From Verticillium longisporum (Eukaryota > Ascomycota > Sordariomycetes > Glomerellales > Plectosphaerellaceae), in assembly GCA_019188255.1 (NCBI GenBank), contig JAETXT010000008.1, positions 3,162,001 to 3,226,000 on the forward strand: a stretch of DNA of 64,000 bases, written 5' to 3'. The position numbers and the translations under genes are program-made. Every line of letters starts with the position of its first letter. Position 1 is the first letter of the stretch. The notes under the pieces are model-generated. The model was given only the letters and a program-made list of their open reading frames with translations, was not told the DNA's origin and searched no databases. Below are positions 9,856 through 19,396 of this stretch, in pieces.

Positions 9856-12800
9856 CTACACACCGCTCCACTTGCCAAACTGCGTGTACCGCTTAAACAT
9901 GTCGCGCAGAATCGCCCTGCCGCTGGCGTCCATGGCGTCGTTGAGAATCTTCCGCACCTCCGACGGCGTCACGTCAAAGATGGAGTTCATCCCCGGCTCC
10001 AGCGCCTCGCGCACGCCGTGCGGCACGTCCACCTCGAGCTGCAGCTTGACGTACTGCATGAGCACGAGGTACACGTGCCGCCCGGCCGTCTTCTTGGCCG
10101 CGTCCGTCGCCGAGTCGAGCGCCCCGACGTGCTGCCCCCGCGACACCGACGCCACCGACGGCTCCGTCACGAGCGTCACGAGCCGCCCGTACAGCGTCGC
10201 GTGCCGGCTGCCGAGCGTCGCCGCCGCCGCGCCCCTGCTGGCGTCGTGCACCAGCGCCCGCAGCAGCGCCTCGAGCGTCGACAGGAGCATGTGGTAGTGG
10301 TCCTCGAGGCGGAGGCGGTGCCGCCGGATCACGACGCTCACGACGCTGCAGAGCGCTTCGTAGACGCGGGGCGACGACGACACGCCCACGCCGCCCTTGC
10401 CCGAGGCCACGACGGAGACGGCGCCGAGCGTCGTCTCAATGTTCCACTGCGTCATCCAAGTGCCGCGCTGGTCGAGAAGCAGGCGCACCACGTCGGCGGT
10501 CCGGCAGAACGCGCGGGCTGACGTCGTCCTGGCCAGCCGCGCCGTCAGCTTGCTGTGGGCCGTCGCCAGATCAAAGGACGTGGTCTTTTCGGATGAACCT
10601 TGTTCGTCTGCACCATGTCAGTCATTGACGGCAAGTCAAAAGTCTTCGTGAAAAATGCAGCAACATACCGGTCAGGCGAACGATAACCTGGTGAATAGCC
10701 AGGAGCTGTCCATCCACGGCCTGTTCTCCATCGAGCTCCTCGAGCAGGCTCTGGAGATACTGCAGCTTCTCGCTGCGTCCCATCCGTCTGACGATGGCGT
10801 CGACGCACGCATTCGTCGTCTCGCACGAGCTGCTTGCCGATACCACGTCAGGGACGCTGCCCGTCCCCTCGCTCGCGTCATCAGACTGGAACAGCAGGCG
10901 AAAGTCAGTTGGTCGCGGCTGAGCAAGCTGAGGCGCAAAGTTGCCGATAAGGAACGTCCTGAGATGCCATCCCCGAAGATATCCCAGAGACACGGCGTCA
11001 GCGCTTGCCTCCTCGAGCGCCTTGATGTCAATCTTGAGCCCTTCCAGTGCGTCGCTTGGAAGACCTTCGGCAGCATCAATGGCGAGGAGGAGCTTGTTGA
11101 TAGCTGCCCGGTCGTTGGAAGAGCGCCACTCGCGCGCATACGCGTCAAGGATACTCTGGACAATGGTCGCAAGACGTCCACGGACGTCGGAAAGGTCGAG
11201 CGAAGCATCGTCGCCTTCAAAATTGCCGGAACCTGACAGAACCTTGACCAGTGCTTTGAGGACTGCCAATTTTAGAATGTCGTCCGAGGACTCCTCCTCG
11301 TTCTTGTCTAGGTGACGGCCGGCCTTCCTGAAGTACTTGGCACCCCACTCTTCGTAGTGGTCATTGATCTGTCGGATCGTCAAAGTGGACAGCTCGCAGA
11401 TCAAGCGAGATGTGCCGAGAGCTGTCATCGGGTCCATGTCGGCTATGGCCGGGGATGCGCTTGTGGCGAGGGCAGTGAGATCAGAAAACGACATGCCTTC
11501 GTAGAATGTCGACCTCTGCATCACCTTGACCATCAGACCGAGGACGAGATTCCACGTAGAGGCCGACACCTTTTCAGTCTTGCTCTTCATCTTGCGACGT
11601 TGCAGCATGAGCGTCTCCATGATACTCTCTCGCTGGGGTCTCGAAAGCAACTCGCTGGGTGTGTTAATCAGGGCTTTGAGCGCTGCGCGTGTGCTTGCAT
11701 CTTCCCAGGGGGAGGACTTCGAACCACTGGCCAAGGCCTCGATGACGTGGTCGATGATTCCTGCCGTAAGTTTGGTCTCGTGGAACACGTTCTCGTTCGA
11801 GAGCACAGCACTCAGAGCACTTGACAGCTGCTCTGATTCTTTCGGCGCGGCTTCTTTGTCATCGGAAAAGGCAATGATATGCCGCAGAAACTCTGGCAAT
11901 GTGTCGGCCTTTCCGCTAACAAGAGGCAGAAACCGTGACGCTTCTCCCAAGGCAAAGTCCACATAGGACGTAATCGTAACAGAGGATGTGATCGGCCTAG
12001 TCTTCGGTGTTGAAAGCTGGACGGCATATGGGTCCCATGGTGTTTCAAGGGACCCTGGCTTTAGCTTTCGAAGTTGCTTGGCTAATCGGTCGGCGAAAGA
12101 TCCGAGTGCTGCAGCAAGCTCCGCTACATCCTGGCCATCTGGGAATGCTGACAGCCACAGCTGAGTGGCGGCACGGAAAGCCTCGAACGTGTCGGGATTT
12201 TCCAGCTTGCCCTTGGCCAAGATCTTCTTGAGTTCGGACTGCACCTTCGATCGAACCTTGGAAGCCTCCTCATTGCTGACCCAGGAAACCGTGCTCGCGA
12301 TGATTGGCCAGCGAAGAGCGATGAGGTCGGAAGGCAGAGTATCGGACAGCCAAGCATCCTGCATGAGGTCGAAGAGCCTCAATTGCACTGCATCCACAAA
12401 GTCGTCGCTCTTCAGAGCAGCTGCAATTGTGTCGAGGAAAACCAGAGTTGCCGCCGGCAGGGCGCTTCCTTGCTCCTCAACCCATTGCAGCACACTCAGG
12501 AGCTGCTTTGGTGTGAGAGAGTTTTCGATGGCTGTCGTCAGGCGAGGATTACGATGCACTGCCGAGGAAAACCAGGCTGGCCGGTTCGTTGCGTCCGAGA
12601 GTAAAGAGGCGTCGCACTTGATGAGTTGCTCAAACCACTTCCTCAAGAAGGAAGACAAGTCGCGAGCCTTCTCGTAGCCACCAATTATGCAGTCGAAAAA
12701 CGTGCGCACAGCCCCTAGATCTTCTTCGCCACCTAGGGAAGATTGTGGTTGCAATAGCCGATCCGCAACCGTGTTCAGCAATAGAGCTCCATCGTCCGTG

Positions 12801-14159
12801 AGAAGGAAAACATCGGGGTCGCATTGTGCCACGAGTGACAAGGCTTGCCAGTCTGTAGAATCGCTGCCGAGAGCGTGTTCCTTGCACAGGGCGCGGAGAT
12901 CTTCCAAGTCAATATGTGACCTGTTGGCGATTGCTTCGCCAAGCATGATCTTCAGAGTGGTGGATTTCTTCTGTTGGGTCAGGTCGTGCAGGCCGTCGCG
13001 CGCCAACTTGAATGTTGCCTTGGCCCAGTCCTCCTCGGACGTCGATGCGCTCGGCCCGGAGAGAATCCGGGGTGTTGTGGACGCCAAGTGAAAGAACACG
13101 GGGCGCGAGACTGAGGCGATAGGTCTAGAGGCGTCGACTGCCCGGATGGGTGCTTCGAGGTCCGTTCGATTGAGGAAAGCCGATTTTGCAGGAAGAAAAA
13201 GATTGCGATGCATGAAGCTCTCTAGTTGTTGTATCCAAGAAGACTTGACACGGCCCTCAAGTGTGATGTCGACATCGATTGCCAGCCCAGTCAGCTTTCC
13301 CAGGAGGCCAAAGGCAGATCGCGAAAGGTAGAGAGCCACCTCCAAGCTATCGGTCTGCCCGTGCAGTCGCAGGTTCCATATCGCGGACAGTGTGTGAATC
13401 CAATTCTCTTGCGTTTCGGCGCAGCTCAGGTCGCTGGTGGCTGAATATTCGCACAGCGAAAGGATGGGCGCCAGGTAGGTAACCACATCACTGGCAGGTT
13501 GCGAGAAGAGACCCTTGATGTGCTCTGCGCCCATGCGTTCATTCTGGGACGTGTGTGCGGCTCCATCAACACGAGCTAGGAGAATTCGGAGCGCTCCCAG
13601 AACCGCATCTCCCGTACTTATACAGCCGTCCCGTGTCTCCAAAGCTACGAGATCGAATGTAACTTGGAGTGTTCACTTCCTCTTCTACGACAATGGCGCG
13701 GGGACTGCATCCTTGGGTGAGACCGGCTTCGAGATGCTCTTGAGAGTCTGTTGCAAGATGGCCATGAACTTTCGATCGGCGAGAGATTTCGCGAGCGAGA
13801 ATAGAGGTATCCTTTGAAATGTGCAGCCTAGGATCCGCCATGTCAAGGGAAATCTTCGCAGAGTGTCGGCGGCATCGTTGTTGGTCTTCATGGACTTGAG
13901 AAGCCATCGCAGCACAGTCTCCTCGGCGGCGTAGAAGTGACTGGAACTAACGGATGTGAGAAGAGTCCAGGTGCGCTCGATATGTTCACCATCGTTTCCC
14001 GGTCCGGTTTGGTCGAGTGATCGTACGGTCTTGACAAGGTCTCGTCCACGGGTCTGTTGGGTGCGAATTAGATGCGATTGGTGCGTGCAGTGAATCATAT
14101 CTACTTACGGAGGTCTCCGTAGAGCCATGGCCATGACCATTTGTTATTGTCACATCCAT
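9856..14159 (-). CDS. URB2: URB2/NPA2 nucleolar 27S pre-rRNA processing protein (interrupted by in-frame stops or an unusual intron)
   Basis: Large minus-strand gene. Exon 1 is 14109..14159 (17 codons, ATG at 14159), then a 55-nt intron (GTAAGT...ACAG) and the main exon down to 10669, a 61-nt intron (GTATGT...GCAG, 10608..10668), and the last exon 9856..10607, ending KRYTQFGKWSGV, TAG. URB2 acts with URB1 and NPA1-type factors in early 60S assembly; the C-terminal Urb2 domain is intact. Between the N-terminal part (ending SPKDAVPAPLS) and the rest (starting near STGDAVLGALRILLAR) lie two in-frame stops, TAG at 13685..13687 and TGA at 13673..13675. A 72-nt intron 13617..13688 (GTAGAA...ATAAG) would remove both and keep the frame (1371 aa), but both its splice sites are weak. 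Alternatively these are base errors within a KRK-rich stretch. Confidence 0.8.
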
Positions 14160-14518
14160 GGCGAGAGAATGAGCGAATGTGGTAACCGTGAAGGTCAGCG
14201 TGCAGACGATCGATCACTCAAGATTCAGACCTTCAGTTGTAGCTCCCCGCCCAAAATTATTTCCCGGAGAAAATACTGCCGCTCCACTCATGGTCACCGA
14301 AGCTCACCGGTGTCTCACCGCCTTCGGGTATTCCAGGTTGGTTCTCCCGACCACCTCGAAAATAACATGACGGAACCGTCCTTGATTGAAATCCGACGTC
14401 AGTTCGAGATCCCAACCACACCACTAATTGCCCAATCGTGTCGCACGTGTACGTCGCAACGCCTCGCCATCAACCCATGTCAATTGGCGCCGACTGACGA
14501 TTCTACAGCTCCGCAATC
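14160..14518. promoter_or_regulatory. Bidirectional promoter region, URB2 / MIC10
   Basis: The 359 bp between the divergent start codons of URB2 (minus) and MIC10 (plus) must hold both core promoters. No individual factor site is claimed. Confidence 0.5.
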
Positions 14519-14856
14519 ATGTCTGACACCGCCATCCGTCCTCCTCCGAGCGCCGTCGCGCGACCCGTCAGTGAGGCACTTCTCAACGAGAAGGTACGAC
14601 AGCTTCCCGAGAGCACTCGATCCATCGCAAGCTTGGCGTGCCAACAGCTAACACGAAACAGTGGGACCGCTGCCTTTCTAACCTCCTCGTCAAGTCGTCT
14701 CTCGGTCTCGGCTTCGGCGTCGTCTTCTCAGTCCTCCTCTTCAAGCGGAGGGCGTGGCCCGCCTTTATTGGCGCTGGCTTCGGAGCCGGTCGGGCGTACG
14801 AGGAGTGCAACTTCAACCTGCGACAGGCGGCGAGGGACCTGAAGAAGCAGGCATAA
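14519..14856 (+). CDS. MIC10: MICOS complex subunit MIC10
   Basis: Two exons, 14519..14593 and 14662..14856, with a 68-nt intron (GTACGA...ACAG; branch GCTAAC). Product 89 aa, the usual size. MIC10 oligomers bend the inner mitochondrial membrane at cristae junctions. The two short membrane hairpin segments carry the defining glycine motifs: SLGLGFGVVFSVLLF and GAGFGAGRAY. The conserved lead-in WDRCLSNLLVKSS begins exon 2. It ends in a charged tail RQAARDLKKQA, TAA. Divergent from URB2. Confidence 0.92.
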
Positions 14857-15372
14857 GCAACAACAGACCAGACGACCAGGGGAAGAGCACGAGACCACCA
14901 ACGACGTGGAACAGCGCCTTGTACAAAAGCGATACGACTGGTAGCAACATGCGCGCGGTGGAGCTACGACTTTCGGGCACCTTGATATCGGCCGGGACAG
15001 ACCGAACGAAAGGCAGAATGAGCATAGGTTAGGGAGGGTGGAGAGAAGTGGAATAGATTCACTATGTACACCAGTCCGTCTTCATGAGTCGTTGTGAAGC
15101 TTTCGTGAGTTCTGTACGCTGCTCATCTCTTACATTGAAGGCGATCACCGCCCTTCTGTCTCAGCGTCGGCCAAAACATCCAGAAATACGACCCGACTCG
15201 ATCTTCGTCGCGTGCCCGGCGGGCCTTCCATCTCACGAGCACTCGCTTCGGTACTCTCGGGTTTGTCAAGCAGAAGCTCAACATCATTGTGCCGGTCGGA
15301 AGCGGGGCTGAGTAATGCAGAAAGGTCGCTGCTCAGCCGGCGGAATCCTTGAGAACAGGCATCCCCTATGTT
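14857..15372. other. Intergenic, MIC10 to small membrane protein gene
   Basis: About 515 bp that hold the MIC10 3' region and the 3' flank of the minus-strand small protein. Nothing else was recognised. Confidence 0.5.
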
Positions 15373-15723
15373 CTACAAGAGGGAGCTTTGGATGCTGCTT
15401 GTGGAGCTGGTCGACATACTTCTTTCAAAAGAGCCAATCTCTCTCTGAACGCCACTGACCAGGGAGACGCTCCGACGACGGACGCTGTCTACAAAACCCT
15501 CGCTGGCTACGACGCTTTCGGGTTCGGAGTCATCATCTTGTTGCCAGCGCATGCTATTACGGAGCGATTCGCGATGTTCCGATGCTATCCGCTCCCGATC
15601 GGCCCGGATTCCGGCGCCATAATACAGAACTATGCCTAGTATACTGACGAGAATGAAGAGAGTGGATGCGAGGAGCATAATCTCAAATTTCTTCTGCTGC
15701 AGTTCGCGCATTTCATAAGACAT
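15373..15723 (-). CDS. Small single-pass membrane protein, unknown
   Basis: A 116-aa frame starting at ATG 15723. Residues about 15-37 (IMLLASTLFILVSILGIVLYY) form one clear transmembrane helix after a short charged N-terminus (MRELQQKKFE). The rest is hydrophilic and becomes serine-rich at the end (MSTSSTSSIQSS). I do not recognise a family. The well-formed membrane segment with basic/acidic flanks and a normal ATG favour a real gene, but it could be an exon of a larger one, since no homology evidence is available. Confidence 0.45.
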   Translation of the reverse strand: MSYEMRELQQKKFEIMLLASTLFILVSILGIVLYYGAGIRADRERIASEHRESLRNSMRWQQDDDSEPESVVASEGFVDSVRRRSVSLVSGVQREIGSFERSMSTSSTSSIQSSLL

Positions 15724-16630
15724 CCTGGGCTACGCCTCAGATGGGTCGATTTGTGTTTGTTTGAATAACTGGACTGGCCAGTGCTGGGTTGCTTGAATTC
15801 AAACTCGGACGTCTCCTAACTTTCGTCCAATGGAGGACAGTCGGACCAGCAAAAATATTGATAGGGAGTATCGGAGCGATGGTTTTGACGTCGGATATCA
15901 GGTCGGGTCGAGGGGGCTTTCAGGTCATTGGTAACTTGAAGTGCCAGGGTATTGGTATTGAGGATCCCAGCAAAATCTCCCCTCTTTCTCTTCGTGAAAG
16001 CAGCATTCTCACGTACAAGTATCTTCCTCTATGGGTATCTCCGATCCATCGGTACTGCCTTCCCCTTACAGTTTGAGAATGATATGTGAGCCCCATTGTG
16101 CTTGCCTCTGTAGAATCCTACGTACCTTGCTTGGTGGAAGTTTTGGCCCGCTGGCGCAGTGGCTGGCTGTCCTGTGAAAAGCTTATCCTACCTTACCTAC
16201 CTAGGTACCTAGGTAGGTAAGGCACCTTGCTTTACCTAGACACCTTGGTAGGTAGGTAGGTGGGTAGATAGGTAGGTATTAGCCTACCCTGTGCCGGGTA
16301 ATCAAGGTTAGCGAAACCTGAATGTCCGTTATTTTCACGATTTTGAACTTCACATTGGGTTGCTCCATGAATTGACTCGGTTTCGTAGTTATGGGGGCTT
16401 GCTTTGCAGTACGTAGTGATCCAGCACGAACGATGCAGCATGATATCAAGCACCGACGAGCCCCCTGACGTGCAACGCATTCACGCAACACAAGAGTACC
16501 ATACTAAGCATAACACGCAGTATTATTTTTGAAATTTCCATCCTGTCCTTTTTCTTCTCAAGCAAATCCCAACACTTTTAACTCCTTCACCATGTAACAG
16601 GGAAACGTAGACACAGCCTGCCCGTCCTCT
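15724..16630. other. Intergenic with large palindrome
   Basis: Between two minus-strand genes. It holds the perfect 32-bp palindrome at 16191-16222 and (GGTA)n-like runs to 16278 (separate entry). No coding sequence was seen. Confidence 0.55.
16187..16278. repeat. Perfect 32-bp palindrome with flanking GGTAGGTA runs
   Basis: Positions 16191-16222 are a spacer-free perfect inverted repeat centred between 16206 and 16207 (core CTAGGTACCTAG; arms begin CCTTACCTAC). It is followed by degenerate (GTAG)n at 16248-16278. Related shorter copies occur at 5813, 27332, 56871-56923, 63403 and 63701. Confidence 0.9.
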
Positions 16631-17635
16631 TCACGCCAGCTCCGGATGATAGCTTCTCCTGAACAAACGCGTGGCAGTGCGGTAGGAATACCCTGTGCGT
16701 AACCCGGCCTGTTCCGACCGCACTGGTGCATAGTCCGGATTGGCAAGGATGCTGCGTGGGTCGGTGTTGGAGCACTTTCCGTAATACTTGCCCTGTCTGA
16801 GCCGACGAAGCCTGATCATAAGATGTATGATCTTGTAGACAATCAGGAAATAACATACTGCCCCAGCAAAGGTGAGCACAACAGAGACCGAGGGGCCAAG
16901 CTGTGGGTTGCTGCTGCTCATCGGGAACATCGGGAATGCATCATAATCGGCCCACTTGACAAGCGGGGGTCTGTTGAACCGGCGTCGGAGGCGTTCGTAG
17001 GGCCCGAGGCTGCGCTCGTTCATCTGAGGCGGCGGCGGGAGTAAGGCATGTGCAGCCTTCTCGCACTCTGGCGTAGCTGTCCCAGCTTCCTGTACAGCCG
17101 GCATATCAGACATCGCATAGTCCCAGGCTCCCCGCTTCTCCTGAAAAAGAAAACGTACCACAAGTTCACTGCACACCTGGATATAATCCTTGAAAGCTGT
17201 CCAGCGGGAGAGCTCTAGTGCCTCTTCAGACAAATACTGGCTTTTGAAGCTAGGGAACACGGAGATGATGGCGACCAGCAGCCCGGCAAAAGCAACAAAG
17301 AGCGCGATGCAACTGGCTGCAAACTTGTGGGCTTCAAACCATCTTCCTACCTGAGCGAGAAAGGTAGTCTGGGTCTTGGTAGGAGCATCCTGTGGTTGCG
17401 GTGAGACCTGATCTGATGAACCTGCGACTGCCCCCGTCGTCTGTGATGGCACGTCCGCAGCAGTGTAGGGTGGCGGCAAAGTGGCGACAGGCTGAGAAGG
17501 CTTCGTTGGACCAGGGGCGTCATGCTCTTCGGCAGGGTGGTCGAGAGAAACCGGTAGGGAGTTGGGTCCGCCGGCCCCCGCAGGAGGCGACGCCGACGAA
17601 CCTGGGTCAATCGGTATGTGCATGTCGGCAGACAT
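16631..17635 (-). CDS. Two-pass membrane protein, unknown function
   Basis: Frame of 334 aa from ATG 17635 (MSADMHIPID); the frame is open 34 codons further upstream without another ATG. Residues 1-90 are Pro/Ala-rich and probably disordered. One helix, about FAASCIALFVAFAGLLVAIISVF, lies near residue 105, and a second, VSVVLTFAGAVCYFLIVYKIIHLMI, near 245, followed by a basic RLRRLRQGK stop-transfer. The region between includes a Pro-rich loop and LGPYERLRRRFNRP. I do not recognise a family. An upstream exon may exist: a 95-aa frame at 17918..18205 carries a good donor (GTGAGC, 17979) that joins in phase to an acceptor at 17671, but that 309-nt intron would be long for this genome. Confidence 0.55.
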   Translation of the reverse strand: MSADMHIPIDPGSSASPPAGAGGPNSLPVSLDHPAEEHDAPGPTKPSQPVATLPPPYTAADVPSQTTGAVAGSSDQVSPQPQDAPTKTQTTFLAQVGRWFEAHKFAASCIALFVAFAGLLVAIISVFPSFKSQYLSEEALELSRWTAFKDYIQVCSELVVRFLFQEKRGAWDYAMSDMPAVQEAGTATPECEKAAHALLPPPPQMNERSLGPYERLRRRFNRPPLVKWADYDAFPMFPMSSSNPQLGPSVSVVLTFAGAVCYFLIVYKIIHLMIRLRRLRQGKYYGKCSNTDPRSILANPDYAPVRSEQAGLRTGYSYRTATRLFRRSYHPELA

Positions 17636-17737
17636 GAAGCGACATTTGGGTAGAGATTCACAACCTTTCCCTGTCACCAAATGGTGGTGAAAGAGGGACG
17701 TCAGCCTTATGTACCGACGTGCAGTCAGTTTAAACAC

Positions 17738-18337
17738 TTCCGAGTCCGATGAGGGGCGTCAAATTCGCGGCCCCCAAGTTTCGATTACGACATATTAAGG
17801 CTCTACGATTACGCCTCGGGGGGTGACCAGGCTATGCCGTCCTGTTTCGACACCGACGGTTGGAATCGCCTAGGCTGACAGGCCACTACCGGGCATCATT
17901 GGCTCGCGGCTCGCAGTTCAACCAGTTATGTTCAAGACGGTATCAAGCCACTGGCGTGAAAACCCCGTCCTCAGCTCACCTGCCTGATCGCCTGTGACCG
18001 GCGATGCCGCCTTGCATACAGAACTGTATGAAAAGGGGGTCAACGCGCTCGTCGCAACATCGGTGCGATTTCCTTCACTTGACTCAAGTGGAGAGACGGC
18101 GTTCCTGTAAGAGTCGAGACTGAGGGAGGAGACTGTGCTAGAGAGGTTGAAATGCCTTTTCGATGATTGGCCCTGTAGATCAGCAACGGCTGAGTCATCC
18201 TGCACCGGCCGAACCGACCCGAGCCGCCACCATCAGCTGGGCTCTTTACATCGCATCCTCGGTGGGTAGAATTTGTCAGATGCCTTCGTCACAACCAAAC
18301 CCACGTTGACCTGCCCGCTCCGCCACATTGTATCAAT
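17738..18337. other. Intergenic upstream of ISA2
   Basis: Holds the ISA2 promoter and, on the minus strand, a serine-rich 95-aa frame (17918..18205) that could be a first exon of the membrane protein gene at 16631; otherwise nothing was recognised. Confidence 0.4.
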
Positions 18338-19139
18338 ATGGCCTCTCTCCGGTGCGCGAACCCAGCATCTAGTGCTGGACTGTTTGTCCAGCTCGCCAGG
18401 CGCACGACGACTACCACCGCCACACCCGTACTCGACATTCTAGCTCCGCGATGGAGTCGACAGACCGCTCGCCTCGAGGCTGCGTACAGCACCACGACAC
18501 ACCGCGCATGGTGTGACAAACATCCAGCAACAATAAATACAATTACAAACTCTCGAGGCCGTGTTCTGAAGAATGTCGGGCAGAGGAGAGCTTTTTCGCA
18601 CCTCCCCGCACGACAAGCCACGGCCTGCGTCCACAACCTTCAGGTGGACGAGGACGGAAAGGAGATGCGCCTCGAAATCACGGATCGTGCCGGCAAGGTA
18701 CTTACTTGACCTCCTATATGCCACCGGACCGTATTCGTGTGCTGACAGACTACAACAGCGCCTGCTTCAAATCATGAAGAAGGACAAGAACCCGGACCTC
18801 GCGCTACGCATCCAGGTCGAGAGCGGTGGCTGCCACGGCTTCCAATACCTCATGAGCTTGGTCACCCTCCCGCCAGCAGAGGGAAGCGACGGAAACGTGT
18901 CGGCGGCAGTGGGCGAGGACGACAGCATTTTCGAGTACGCTGAGGGGGAGGAATACACAGCAACGTCACCGACGCCGGGAGCGCCCAAGATTGTGCTGGA
19001 CCAGCCATCACTCGACCTGCTCAAGGGCAGCAAGGTCGACTTTACGATGGAGCTGATTGGGTCGCAATTCAAAATTGCGGACAACCCCCTGGCGACGAGC
19101 AGCTGCGGATGCGGAACGAGCTTTGACATCAAAATGTAG
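18338..19139 (+). CDS. ISA2: Mitochondrial iron-sulfur assembly protein ISA2
   Basis: Two exons, 18338..18697 and 18759..19139, with a 61-nt intron (GTACTT...ACAG, branch GCTGAC), giving 246 aa. A-type Fe-S carrier needed with ISA1 for [4Fe-4S] cluster maturation in mitochondria. The N-terminal about 95 residues are Arg/Ser/Thr-rich without acidic clusters, fitting a presequence. The A-type fold starts at MRLEITDRAGKRLLQIM. The three cluster-ligand cysteines are present: VESGGCHGFQY, and SSCGCGTSF near the C-terminus. The region between carries a longer Gly/Asp/Glu-rich loop (GSDGNVSAAVGEDDS), as fungal ISA2 proteins often do. TAG stop; convergent with RPL7. Confidence 0.9.
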
Positions 19140-19396
19140 CAGTATCATAGTTGTATCAACAAACATCACGGCGGAAACAAACATATTGGATGAGGAGTCA
19201 CTTCGGATTGATCGAGACTACCAAACAGCACGCACAAGAGGGTGGACCCGGTAATGAAGTCTGAAAAAGCTCAATTTCACAAATCCCCTTTTGTGATCGT
19301 AACGCCGTGCGACCATGAATCATAAAGCCCTTGGTATTTTTCTCAACCTATCAACAGAGACGACCCAAACACAGTCCGCAGTGAAGGGACCAACGC

